13,903 bases of DNA from JAVBSX01 sp964576215 (GTDB lineage Bacteria > Planctomycetota > Planctomycetia > Pirellulales > Thermoguttaceae), in contig CAZNVM010000376.1 of NCBI GenBank assembly GCA_964576215.1, positions 1 through 13,903 on the forward strand. Direction: 5' to 3'. Position numbers and translations under genes: made by a program. Under the pieces are notes generated by a model, which made no database searches, was not told the origin of the DNA, and saw only the letters and a list, made by a program, of their open reading frames with translations. Positions 1 to 7,691 of this stretch are shown piece by piece; the stretch's first letter is position 1; every line of letters begins with the position of its first letter.

Positions 1-213
1 TTATTAAAGGTTTTGGCGATGTTGGTGCCGTATCGCAAATACACGAAACGTCGAACCTGCTCCAAAAAGACTCCAACGCCTCGTCCGCCGACAAAACGGA
101 TAGGTCATGCCTCCACCGCCCAACTCCTTAACAAAACATGATCTTTTTGCTTGACTTTTAACTCCAAACCACTGGCCCTTGGACTTAGGTCGATAACAAA
201 TTCACCAATAACA
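1..213. other. Region without a convincing gene
   Basis: No gene can be supported here. A + strand frame is open from base 3 to a TAA at 129-131 (42 codons, beginning IKGFGDVGAV) and could be the 3' end of a gene cut by the window edge. A - strand frame from an ATG at 108 to a stop at 4-6 (34 codons) is also open, but its GGAGG touches the ATG, which is too close for a normal ribosome binding site. I recognise neither product, and the two overlap, so at most one is real. From 132 to 213 nothing is apparent. Confidence 0.3.
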
Positions 214-303
214 ATGGCAGCCGGGAACGGAGCGCAGCGCAGTGACCGGATTTCCCCGCGATTCGGTCCGGTCGCTTCACTCCGTTGCGCTCCCGGCTGC
301 CAA
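214..303. repeat. Imperfect inverted repeat (REP/BIME-like hairpin)
   Basis: A left arm starting ATGGCAGCCGGGA (about 214-249) pairs imperfectly with a right arm ending TCCCGGCTGCCA (about 268-303). The best paired parts are the outer GGCAGCCGGGA/TCCCGGCTGCC and the inner ACCGGA/TCCGGT. Both arms carry CGGAG-type and GACCGG blocks, as in the extragenic palindromes scattered through many bacterial genomes. It lies upstream of the cytochrome gene promoter and argues against the upstream GTG at 242 as a translation start, because that GTG falls inside the arm. Confidence 0.6.
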
Positions 304-360
304 TCATCGCAAACTTCTTGTTAGCGGCCTGAGCAAAAGTCCTGAAAATTGGCACACCCG

Positions 361-389
361 TTTACTTTTTACCGTGTTTCCGGTATATT
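361..389 (+). promoter_or_regulatory. Sigma70-type promoter for the cytochrome b/c gene
   Basis: TTTACT (361-366) and TATATT (384-389) are separated by exactly 17 bp. They match the -35 and -10 consensus at 4/6 and 5/6 positions. Transcription would start near 396, leaving a leader of about 35 nt before the ATG at 431. This supports the ATG over the GTG at 242. Confidence 0.55.
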
Positions 390-430
390 GCCCGTGTTGT
401 TTTCTTTCAATCTTTTACTACGGAATATCA

Positions 431-2509
431 ATGAATTTCTTCGCTCAATGGTTGAATGATCGTACCGGTCTGGTCACGCTTTGGAAAACGGTCAGCAATT
501 GGACCGTGCCGAAAACCCGATGCTGTTGCTCGCTACTTCCGACAATGATCGTCTTTGCGTTTCTGACGCAGGCAATCACCGGAATCGTCCTCTGGTTGTA
601 CTACGCCCCCAGTTCCCAAACCGCTTGGGAAAGCGTGTTTTACATGCAGTATATCCTCCCCTACGGCTGGTTGGTTCGTGGGATTCATCATTACTCCGCC
701 CAAGTTCTGGTCGGAATGCTCGGCCTCTACCTGCTGATTATGCTCTTGCACGGTAAATACCGAACACCGCGTGAGTTTGTCTTCTGGACCGCCTGTGCAA
801 TGTTCGGACTTACGCTTGGCTGTTGCGTAACCGGCGACTTGCTTTCCTGGACGCTTTCCGGCTTTTCGGCAACGAAAGTTCGCGTTAGCTTCCTCAATCT
901 TTTGCCGGAAATCGGTCCTTGGCTCTATAAACTCGCCGTCGGTGGAGCCGATTTCGGAACGTTAACCCTTCCCCGATTCCTGCTACTTCACATTGCCGTT
1001 TGCGGCGGCGGGTTCTTTGCGTTTCTGGTCCTTTGGAAATGGTGTACGATCCGGGCGAGAAACATGTCCGTTGCGGCGTCTAAGACGTGTTCCGTGAAAC
1101 TCTCGAAAATTCCGTGCTGTTGCGAATCGGAACAGAACATGGTCCCGTTTTGGTCTTGCGAGGCGGTCAAGCAGGCGTTCGGTTGCGTTTTACTCATGGG
1201 ACTCGTTTTGTGTCTCGTTTTTCAAGGACCGCTCCTCGGCAAAATCAAACCGGAATGGGCACCGAATCCAGGCTTGCCGTTCGAATCGACGGTTGGTGCT
1301 CCGCTTCATTCTCCGGCGGATCCGGCGGACTTTTACGGCGGAGCACGGCCCGAATGGTCGTTCCGCGCCCTGTACTATTTTTCGAGTCTCGAATGTTTTC
1401 CCGGCGAAAAGAAGTATTTGCCGATTTTCGTGATTCCAAGTTGTCTGGCACTTTATTTCTTCCTGGTTCCGTTCATCGGGCGGGTTAAAATCGGACACTG
1501 TTTCAACGTACTCGTAACGCTTGGGCTTTTCGGCTCCGTCGTTTTTATGACGTACAAGTCGTACGAGCATGACGCTCATTTGGAGGAATACCAACGCGAC
1601 CTGAAGATTGCGAAGCAGAAAGCGGAGCGGGCAATTGAACTCGCTCTTGCGCCGGACGGAATCCCGCCGACCGGAGCGTTGTCGCTACTCCAAAGCGATC
1701 CGAAAATTCAGGGACCGATCCTCTACAAGCAGCATTGTGCGAGCTGCCACCCGTTTGAGCCGATGAACCAAGTAACGTTTTTGCCGCCGAACCAGTTGAA
1801 AGAAGAATGGGACGGCGAGTTCAAAGGACTCGGCATTTTCGCCAAAACGGGTCAGGTTGAAAAGGAACCGGAGCACCCGGACTTCCCGGCAATTGCGTGC
1901 GACGATCCGAGTGCGCCGAATTTGTACAATCCAATCCGACCGGAATGGATCGTCGGCTTTTTCGATTTCGAGATGCTCAAATCGGACGACGTGTTCGGCA
2001 AGACGGCGTTTTGTTTGCAAGAAGGACAGGCGAAAGCGGACTTTCACGCCAAGATGTACGATTTTGCCCGCACGCTCCCGGCGAGAATGGAAGAACTGGA
2101 ACTTGCTCCGAAAGGCGCGAGAAAGATGATTGACGTTCTCGTAGCCGAAGCGGAGCGGGACGAACCGAGAGCGTTCGTGCTTGGCGACAAGAAGGCAACC
2201 TCGGTGGAAGGGCTTGATTTGCAGGAAATCTCACCGTTGCTTGACGACGATTTCGGCTGTTTGGTGAGTTGTCACCGGTTTTACGACATTGACAAAATCG
2301 GCAAAACGACGGACGGTCCGGACCTGACCGGTTACATGTCGCGGCGGTGGATGATTGATTTCATCAAAAACCCGGCGGACCAACGGTTTTACGGCACACG
2401 GAACGACCGGATGCCGTCGTATCATCTGTCCGACAAGGATTCCCTGATGAGCGAAAAAGAGATCGAAATGCTCGTCGATTGGCTGCGGGGAAAGTGGTAT
2501 CGCAAATAA
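431..2509 (+). CDS. Fused cytochrome b / diheme cytochrome c, atypical (heme bH ligands missing)
   Basis: A 692-residue membrane protein from the ATG at 431, just after a promoter; the same frame is open back to 242, but that stretch encodes a hairpin. Residues 30-210 match the four-helix heme core of cytochrome b/b6 (FLTQAITG; GIHHYSAQ; TPRE; SATKV). Residues 240-375 match the subunit IV part, with RPEWSF at 306-311 in place of PEWY. The C-terminal half carries two heme c motifs, CASCH (436-440) and CLVSCH (610-615), with DLTGY and a likely Met ligand in NDRMP (M661). Such fusions serve Rieske/cytochrome b quinol oxidation in planctomycetes. Here H86 and H187 (heme bL) are kept, but the heme bH positions 100 and 202 are Tyr and Trp. 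A cysteine-rich insert lies at 212-236, and no Rieske gene adjoins. It is probably a diverged paralogue; membrane-bound electron transfer is likely, the exact reaction unknown. Confidence 0.85.
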   Translation: MNFFAQWLNDRTGLVTLWKTVSNWTVPKTRCCCSLLPTMIVFAFLTQAITGIVLWLYYAPSSQTAWESVFYMQYILPYGWLVRGIHHYSAQVLVGMLGLYLLIMLLHGKYRTPREFVFWTACAMFGLTLGCCVTGDLLSWTLSGFSATKVRVSFLNLLPEIGPWLYKLAVGGADFGTLTLPRFLLLHIAVCGGGFFAFLVLWKWCTIRARNMSVAASKTCSVKLSKIPCCCESEQNMVPFWSCEAVKQAFGCVLLMGLVLCLVFQGPLLGKIKPEWAPNPGLPFESTVGAPLHSPADPADFYGGARPEWSFRALYYFSSLECFPGEKKYLPIFVIPSCLALYFFLVPFIGRVKIGHCFNVLVTLGLFGSVVFMTYKSYEHDAHLEEYQRDLKIAKQKAERAIELALAPDGIPPTGALSLLQSDPKIQGPILYKQHCASCHPFEPMNQVTFLPPNQLKEEWDGEFKGLGIFAKTGQVEKEPEHPDFPAIACDDPSAPNLYNPIRPEWIVGFFDFEMLKSDDVFGKTAFCLQEGQAKADFHAKMYDFARTLPARMEELELAPKGARKMIDVLVAEAERDEPRAFVLGDKKATSVEGLDLQEISPLLDDDFGCLVSCHRFYDIDKIGKTTDGPDLTGYMSRRWMIDFIKNPADQRFYGTRNDRMPSYHLSDKDSLMSEKEIEMLVDWLRGKWYRK

Positions 2510-2526
2510 ACGTTCCTAATCTTCGT

Positions 2527-2690
2527 ACTCAAAGTGTAAACAGATTGGCTATGAAACTGAAAAAAATGTTGAAATTTAGGGGCATCGGGCATCGGGAATC
2601 GGAAATTGGAGGAAGTTTTTCACTTATCACCTATTCCCGATGCCCGATGCCCTCGACTGTTTTGAGTACCCGTTCGTTTGCGGTTTGAGT
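2527..2690. repeat. Composite inverted-repeat element, full copy, with heptamer arms and 35-nt tail
   Basis: Fills most of the 236-bp gap between the cytochrome gene and the next gene. The outer ends ACTCAAAGTGTAAAC (2527-2541) and GTTTGCGGTTTGAGT (2676-2690) are inverted repeats matching at 12 of 15 positions. Inside, a perfect 20-bp inverted pair occurs at 2580-2599 and 2633-2652, built of degenerate 7-bp units (GGGCATC, GGGCATC, GGGAATC). The 35-nt tail at 2656-2690 recurs at 11298-11332 with 29/35 identity. It has no coding capacity. It could be a MITE-like element, a structured RNA or a terminator; there is no clear T-tract. Confidence 0.7.
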
Positions 2691-2745
2691 TAATAATTCG
2701 GAATCCGTTTGAGGAACACAAAATATTCAACGATTTTGTCTGACA

Positions 2746-5700
2746 ATGATTAACGCGGAAAAACTGGTTCAATTGCTTGCCCGAAAAAGGGTGGTTTCCC
2801 CGGAGCTTGCCGAAGGTTTGCTCAAGCGGATCGCCCAATCCAAGACTCCGATTTCTGCGGAAGCATTTGCAAAGCAACTCGTGGATCGCGGGACGATCAC
2901 CAGAGCGATTGCCGATAATGTCCTTCGAATTCTCGATCAGGAAGACGAACTCTCGTTCGTTCTTGAAGAGAATCCCGTCCCTAAAACGCTGCCAAAACCG
3001 CCGCCGCAAAAACCGGTAAGTCCGCCAAAACCGTCCGTGCGGGAAAACGTACCTCTTGCTTTCCCGACGGACCTTTTGGGTGCTCTGGACGATTCGCTTC
3101 CGGGGTCTCCCGTGTCCTCGACGAAAAAAGCCCGGTTTAAGAAAGCGGCAACCAACCCGTGGGACTCCAAGCTCCTTCTGTACGGCGGCGGCGGGATTCT
3201 TCTGCTCCTGATGTTGAGCACACTGCTTTATTTCGCAATCTACCGTCGCGGGGCCGACGAATATCTCAATGCGGCCAATGCGGCCCGCGATTCCGGAAAC
3301 TACTCGGAAGCGATGAAGGAATACGCCGATTACCTGAAAAATTTTCCGAACCATACCGGTGCTGTGGAAGCGACGATTCGCTTGTCGCTTTCAAGAATGC
3401 GGCTTATCACGGACGCAAAAAACGATTGGCACGGCGCACTTACCGTTGCGAAAGAGGAAATCGCAAAAATCGTGCTCCAACCGGACTACCGCAAAGAAGC
3501 GGAACCGGAACTGACCGCAATGCTCCCGACAATCGCCGAGAATCTTGCGCTTCTGGCGAAAGACAAAAAAGACGTCAACTTGCTCGCCGACGCAGAAGAA
3601 GCGATGCTGCTCATCCAAAAGTATGTGCCCGTTTCGTCGCAACCGGTGGATCGAATCCAAAAAGCCCAAGTCAACATCGATTTTACCAAACGGGAAATCG
3701 CCAAAGACGAACGTTTGGTTACTCTGGGAGAGGAAATCCGGACGGCCCTGGAAAACGCCGACATTTCCAGTGCTTACGAGAAGATGACGGGTTTGCAAAT
3801 CGAGTATCCCGGCATTGAAAACGATTCGCGGTTTGTCGAACTGCTCAAACAGATCAGTGAAAACGAAAAACAAGCGGTTCGGTTCGTCGAAAGAAACACC
3901 CCTGCGGCGTCGGAGACCACAGCGGACAATTCGCAGGACCACCGGGAAGACGCTCAAAACGTTATCATCCTCGCAAATCGCAAAGTCGCCGAGTCGAACG
4001 CGACACAAGCGGTTCGTAGTCTTTATGTTTATGCAACCGGCAGCGTGTTTGCCGTTCGAAGTACCGACGGCAAAATTCTGTGGAAAAAAACGGTCGGAGG
4101 TTCTTCCTTGTCGCGGGATCGTACTCCCTCGGTGATACCTCTTCCCGTTTCTGCGGAAAAAGAAGATGTTTTGCTTGTCGATTACCGAACTTGGGAACTC
4201 GTTCGATTGGACGCGGTTTCCGGCGACGTTCGGTTTCGTGTAAAAATCGGCGAACCGTTTCGTTTGGCAGGGTTGACGCCGAACAAGGTGCTTTCGACGT
4301 TGTACTTGACGACCGAATCGGGCAAGTGTTTCCCGATTGACGTTCAATCCGGTCAAGTTGTCGGGCATTTCCAGTTTCCGCAAAAAACCAACGTCGCTCC
4401 GTTCGTCGATGAAACGAACAAACGGATTCTTCAGCTCGCTTTTCGAACGACATTGTATGTTTGTCCCCTGAAAGGGACCGCGACGGAAGACACGCAACCG
4501 ATGGAAAGTCTTTATCTGGGACATTTGCCGGGGACGATTCGGACCGCTCCGTTTTTGTTCGGTCCCTATCTTCTGACCGCACGGCAGACGGGACCGGGAA
4601 GCACGGCACTGCAAGTGTACGAAATTGCTCAAACGACTGCCGGGGCTGAAACAAAACTTGAACTCAAGCCGGTTCAAAGTCTTCCGTTGCGGGGTGCCGT
4701 GGAAACCGCTCCCGTAGTCGACGGCAGACGCTTGTTTCTCGCCACGAATGCGGGAATCGTCTACCTTTTCCAGTGGGATGATGATCCCACGGCGAAGGTT
4801 CCGCTCAAGCTCCTTGCCGAAGGTGCGCCGAACGAAGGAGCGGGATCGGAAAACGATCAGCGAAGCTCGCCCCGGTATCTCGGCCTGTTCGACCGGAATC
4901 TTTGGGTTGCCGGTCAGGAATTGATCGCCTACGAAGTTCAACAGTCACGAAATCGTCTTGTTCCCTTGAGAATTACGGACTCGTTGACGACGACGCTTGC
5001 TCCCCTTTGGCGGATCGAGAATACGGTGTTCCGGACATTCCGGTATCAGGGACAAAGCGGGACCGTAATCAAAGCGTTTTCGCTGGCGGACGGAAAACCT
5101 CTTTGGGAAACGCAATTGGCGGACCCGTTCGTGGAAGAACCGACGTATCATTCCGAAACGAAAACGGTTCGAGCCGTGACTCAATCGGGAAAACTCTATC
5201 GGTTTCCTCTTCCTTCCGGCGGGGCAAAGACGCTGGTTTTCGACAAGCCGATTGCCGACCTCGAAAGCGAGAAGCGGGGTGAGCCGGTCCGGGCACTGGT
5301 TCCTCTCGCCGGAGAATTGGAGGCTTGGATTGAGACGAAAATGATCGGAAAGTCCGTTGCGATTTACGATCCGAATCCGACGAATCCGCGGCCATTTCGG
5401 TTCATTCCGACCGCGGAAAAGATTCAGACCACTCCGGTCGCTTTCGGCGACGGACTTTTGACGCCGTTGCGCAACGGGGCCATTTTGTTTTTCGACCCGA
5501 AAACCGGTAAACCGTTTTGCGAGCCGTTTGCGGTCAAACTTTCGCCGACGGAAATCTCGCAATGGTCCGCCCCGGTTGTTTTGGCGGGAAAACCGGAGTT
5601 TTTGGTTCTCGAACAGTCGCAATCCGTGCTCTATCGGGTCGCCGTGGAAAAGGAAGGCGACAAGAACCGTTTTTGCGTTGCCGCAAAATCGGACCAGATT

Positions 5701-6168
5701 CCGGAACGCTCCGATCAACTCCTGGCGTCGGGTGAAACGGCTTTCGTTTTTTCCACGAAAGCCGGGACGGCGCAGGAGGTCGCCCTTGCCCGAATGAGTC
5801 TGGGACGGATTCATGATTTTGGTAACGCCATTGTCTGGGGACCGTACGAAATCGGCGAATCGGACTCTTCACGAATCGTTTTGGCGACTTCAGCCCGAAA
5901 ACTGTTTTCCATTACGGCGAAAAACGGTGAAACCGCGATGGGAGAATGGGAGCTTCTTGACGCCGTTCCACGAGGAAAACCGATTCTCAGAGACAACCGA
6001 ATCATTTTCATGTCGCTCGACGGGACAAGTTTTCAAGCCGATTCCAATACAAACACGGTAACGCCGCTTCGGGAAACCGGCGTTCCTACGGAACTTGGTC
6101 CGTTCTTTTTCGAGCGACAAACCGGATGCGTTGGAAGGGATGGTTGCATTTATCTTTTCCCGGAGTGA
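2746..6168 (+). CDS. Membrane-anchored TPR and PQQ-type beta-propeller protein
   Basis: 1140 residues. Residues 1-65 form a helical module with the pattern FAKQLVDRGTITRAIADNVL, like the N-terminal modules of planctomycete Ser/Thr kinases. A proline-rich linker (77-97) leads to one transmembrane helix (143-166, a GGGGILLLLML core). Just after it comes a TPR-like segment (170-203: ARDSGNYSEAMKEYADYLKNFP) and more helical repeats up to about 385. From about 420 to the end are PQQ/BamB-like propeller strands such as GSVFAVRSTDGKILWKK, LDAVSGDVRFR and LFFDPKTGKPF. The predicted topology is N-terminus in the cytoplasm and propeller outside the membrane. No catalytic residues are recognised; a scaffold or binding role is inferred. 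No Shine-Dalgarno site lies just before the ATG; the nearest GAGGA is about 30 nt upstream. Several antisense frames inside this gene are open, but they are shadows of its codon bias. Confidence 0.85.
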   Translation: MINAEKLVQLLARKRVVSPELAEGLLKRIAQSKTPISAEAFAKQLVDRGTITRAIADNVLRILDQEDELSFVLEENPVPKTLPKPPPQKPVSPPKPSVRENVPLAFPTDLLGALDDSLPGSPVSSTKKARFKKAATNPWDSKLLLYGGGGILLLLMLSTLLYFAIYRRGADEYLNAANAARDSGNYSEAMKEYADYLKNFPNHTGAVEATIRLSLSRMRLITDAKNDWHGALTVAKEEIAKIVLQPDYRKEAEPELTAMLPTIAENLALLAKDKKDVNLLADAEEAMLLIQKYVPVSSQPVDRIQKAQVNIDFTKREIAKDERLVTLGEEIRTALENADISSAYEKMTGLQIEYPGIENDSRFVELLKQISENEKQAVRFVERNTPAASETTADNSQDHREDAQNVIILANRKVAESNATQAVRSLYVYATGSVFAVRSTDGKILWKKTVGGSSLSRDRTPSVIPLPVSAEKEDVLLVDYRTWELVRLDAVSGDVRFRVKIGEPFRLAGLTPNKVLSTLYLTTESGKCFPIDVQSGQVVGHFQFPQKTNVAPFVDETNKRILQLAFRTTLYVCPLKGTATEDTQPMESLYLGHLPGTIRTAPFLFGPYLLTARQTGPGSTALQVYEIAQTTAGAETKLELKPVQSLPLRGAVETAPVVDGRRLFLATNAGIVYLFQWDDDPTAKVPLKLLAEGAPNEGAGSENDQRSSPRYLGLFDRNLWVAGQELIAYEVQQSRNRLVPLRITDSLTTTLAPLWRIENTVFRTFRYQGQSGTVIKAFSLADGKPLWETQLADPFVEEPTYHSETKTVRAVTQSGKLYRFPLPSGGAKTLVFDKPIADLESEKRGEPVRALVPLAGELEAWIETKMIGKSVAIYDPNPTNPRPFRFIPTAEKIQTTPVAFGDGLLTPLRNGAILFFDPKTGKPFCEPFAVKLSPTEISQWSAPVVLAGKPEFLVLEQSQSVLYRVAVEKEGDKNRFCVAAKSDQIPERSDQLLASGETAFVFSTKAGTAQEVALARMSLGRIHDFGNAIVWGPYEIGESDSSRIVLATSARKLFSITAKNGETAMGEWELLDAVPRGKPILRDNRIIFMSLDGTSFQADSNTNTVTPLRETGVPTELGPFFFERQTGCVGRDGCIYLFPE

Positions 6169-6209
6169 GCGCGGGATGTGTCGAAACGGAAATTCCCCTG
6201 ATTTTGCTA

Positions 6210-6238
6210 TTGCGTCCCTTGGGAAAAGTCGGTATGAT
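6210..6238 (+). promoter_or_regulatory. Sigma70-type promoter, probably for fliM
   Basis: TTGCGT (6210-6215) and TATGAT (6233-6238) are separated by 17 bp; the -10 matches at 5/6 and the -35 at 3/6. The site lies about 40 bp after the stop of the propeller gene. If it is used, the fliM mRNA would have a leader of about 345 nt that includes the large palindrome at 6307-6487. Confidence 0.45.
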
Positions 6239-6306
6239 CCCGACAACAAATGAAGGGTGTAGACGCGATTTTGGGTCGGTTTTCGTTTCGAAAACAGGGG
6301 AAATGA

Positions 6307-6487
6307 CCTTATTTCCACCTTATTTTTCCTGACAAAACAACCTTAGTAGCGACGAAAAAAGCACGAAACCCTAGCCTTATTACCTTATTTTCCTCCGGGT
6401 TCGAATAAGGTTAAATAAGGTTGGTTTTTGGGGTGCTTCCGGGCTACTAAGGTTGTTTTGTTCGGAAAAAATAAGGTAAAAATGAGG
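6307..6487. repeat. About 180-bp imperfect palindrome in the gap before fliM
   Basis: The gap 6169-6591 (423 bp) has no gene and is dominated by this structure. Left arm about 6307-6391, right arm about 6404-6487. A perfect 19-bp pair lies mid-arm: ACAAAACAACCTTAGTAGC (6332-6350) against its reverse complement at 6443-6461. CCTTATT/AATAAGG motifs pair at both the outer and the inner ends. The loop is about 12 nt near 6392-6403. It may be a non-autonomous mobile element or a large RNA hairpin in the fliM leader. No transposase lies nearby. Confidence 0.75.
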
Positions 6488-6563
6488 TTTCCTTGCCGAC
6501 AAGCAACTTTGTTTAATGGTTCTGAACATTACCTAAAATCACGGTCACACCTAAATAAAAAAG

Positions 6564-6590
6564 TTCCCATTTCCCATTTTTCATTTTCCC
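6564..6590 (+). repeat. Degenerate heptamer array abutting the fliM start
   Basis: Four 7-bp units in a row, TTCCCAT, TTCCCAT, TTTTCAT and TTTCCCG, end one base before the fliM ATG. Unlike the other heptamer arrays here, it has no complementary arm nearby. It takes the place where a Shine-Dalgarno site would be; none is visible. Confidence 0.55.
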
Positions 6591-6591
6591 G

Positions 6592-7689
6592 ATGGCCGGT
6601 GAAGTCCTTAGTCAGGAAGAAGTTGAGAATCTCCTGAGCATCATGTCGAAAGGTGAAAAGAAAGACGTAGCACCTGCGGTTGCGGCTCCGGTCGCCTCTG
6701 CGTTGACAGGGGGAAAAGCGATTACGGGTAAATCCTTTGGATTAGGGGGAGAAAACGCCGTCAAATCCTGGGCCAGGCAGGAAAAAGTGACTCCTTACGA
6801 CTTCAAACGTCCGGAACGAGTCGGAAAGGAACAAATGAAAGCCCTCCAAACCCTGCACGAAGGGTTCGGACGCAAGTTTGCCGCAGGACTTTCCGCAATG
6901 CTTCGTACAATCGTCGAGGTGAAACTCACCAGCGTCGATCAGTTGACGTACAGCGAATTCATTTTCAGTCTGGACAATCCAACCTGTTTCAATCTGCTCC
7001 GGGCGGAACCACTGGAAGGGAATTTGATTCTCGACATTAACCCGTCGATTTTGTATCCGATGATCGACCGGCTTCTCGGCGGCGGCCGTGAAGGAACGCT
7101 TTTGGCCCGGCGACCCCTTACCGAAATCGAACTGCGGCTCGTGTCGCGAATCACGGCCCTGTTCCTCAAGGAAATGAAAACCGCTTGGGAAAACGTGCTT
7201 GATCTGGATTTGAGCGTGATTCAGGTGGAAAGTAATCCCCAGTTGCTTGCTATCGTTCCGCCGAACGAAGTCGTCGTGCTCGTCTGTTTCGAGGTTGCGT
7301 TGATTGAGGTTCGGGGAATCATCAATCTTTGTATTCCGTACAATTCGTTCGAGCGGATTTCCGGCAAGTTGGCTTCCAACTCATGGGTTGGCACTTACGG
7401 ACGAAAACAGGCGACGCCGCAATCGATCAAGAAGATCAGTAAATCGATTCGGAACATGCACGTCGAGATGAAGGTCAAGCTGGCTTCGAGCAAGATCAAG
7501 ATGAGTGAACTGATGCAACTCCGCGTCGGCGACCTGATTTGTACGGAAAAAAACGTCGATTCACCGCTTTTGGTCAGCGTGGAAGGAATCCCGAAATACT
7601 GGGCCAAACCGGGCGTTTTCAAGGGCTACACCGCGATTCAAATCGAGGACATCATCGACGACCCGACCGAAATTATCGCACAAGACTGA
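6592..7689 (+). CDS. fliM: Flagellar motor switch protein FliM
   Basis: 365 residues, a normal FliM length. FliM forms the middle of the cytoplasmic C-ring; binding of CheY-P to its N-terminus changes the direction of flagellar rotation. The CheY-binding peptide is present as LSQEEVENLL (6-15). A low-complexity linker (21-60) precedes the CheC-like middle domain (about 65-255: DFKRPERVGKEQ, the helix EGFGRKFAAGLS, LLGGGREG). The C-terminal SpoA/FliN-like domain spans about 285-360 and includes MQLRVGDLI. The start is fixed by the conserved N-terminal peptide; there is no Shine-Dalgarno site. The usual partners fliN and fliG are not in this window. The next motility gene, flhB, is separated from it by a ferredoxin gene. 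Confidence 0.97.
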   Translation: MAGEVLSQEEVENLLSIMSKGEKKDVAPAVAAPVASALTGGKAITGKSFGLGGENAVKSWARQEKVTPYDFKRPERVGKEQMKALQTLHEGFGRKFAAGLSAMLRTIVEVKLTSVDQLTYSEFIFSLDNPTCFNLLRAEPLEGNLILDINPSILYPMIDRLLGGGREGTLLARRPLTEIELRLVSRITALFLKEMKTAWENVLDLDLSVIQVESNPQLLAIVPPNEVVVLVCFEVALIEVRGIINLCIPYNSFERISGKLASNSWVGTYGRKQATPQSIKKISKSIRNMHVEMKVKLASSKIKMSELMQLRVGDLICTEKNVDSPLLVSVEGIPKYWAKPGVFKGYTAIQIEDIIDDPTEIIAQD

Positions 7690-7691
7690 TT

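Noticed and set aside
242..430. GTG start at 242 adding 63 residues to the cytochrome b/c protein
   Set aside because: The extension runs through the palindrome at 214-303 and the promoter at 361-389, and residue numbering from the ATG at 431 matches cytochrome b6.
728..730. Tyr100 of cytochrome b as a mere sequencing error (TAC for CAC)
   Set aside because: The matching ligand on the other helix is also lost, as TGG, which needs more than one change from a His codon; independent errors at both are unlikely.
3391..4941. Long antisense open frame inside the propeller gene
   Set aside because: Arg/Phe-rich composition with no recognisable motif; it mirrors the codon bias of the sense gene.
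6395..6411. tRNA T-arm-like GGTTCGAA
   Set aside because: It sits at the loop of the palindrome; no cloverleaf or acceptor stem can be built around it.
6428..6637. Small open frame running from the palindrome into fliM
   Set aside because: It is made of repeat sequence, overlaps the certain fliM start and has no ribosome binding site.
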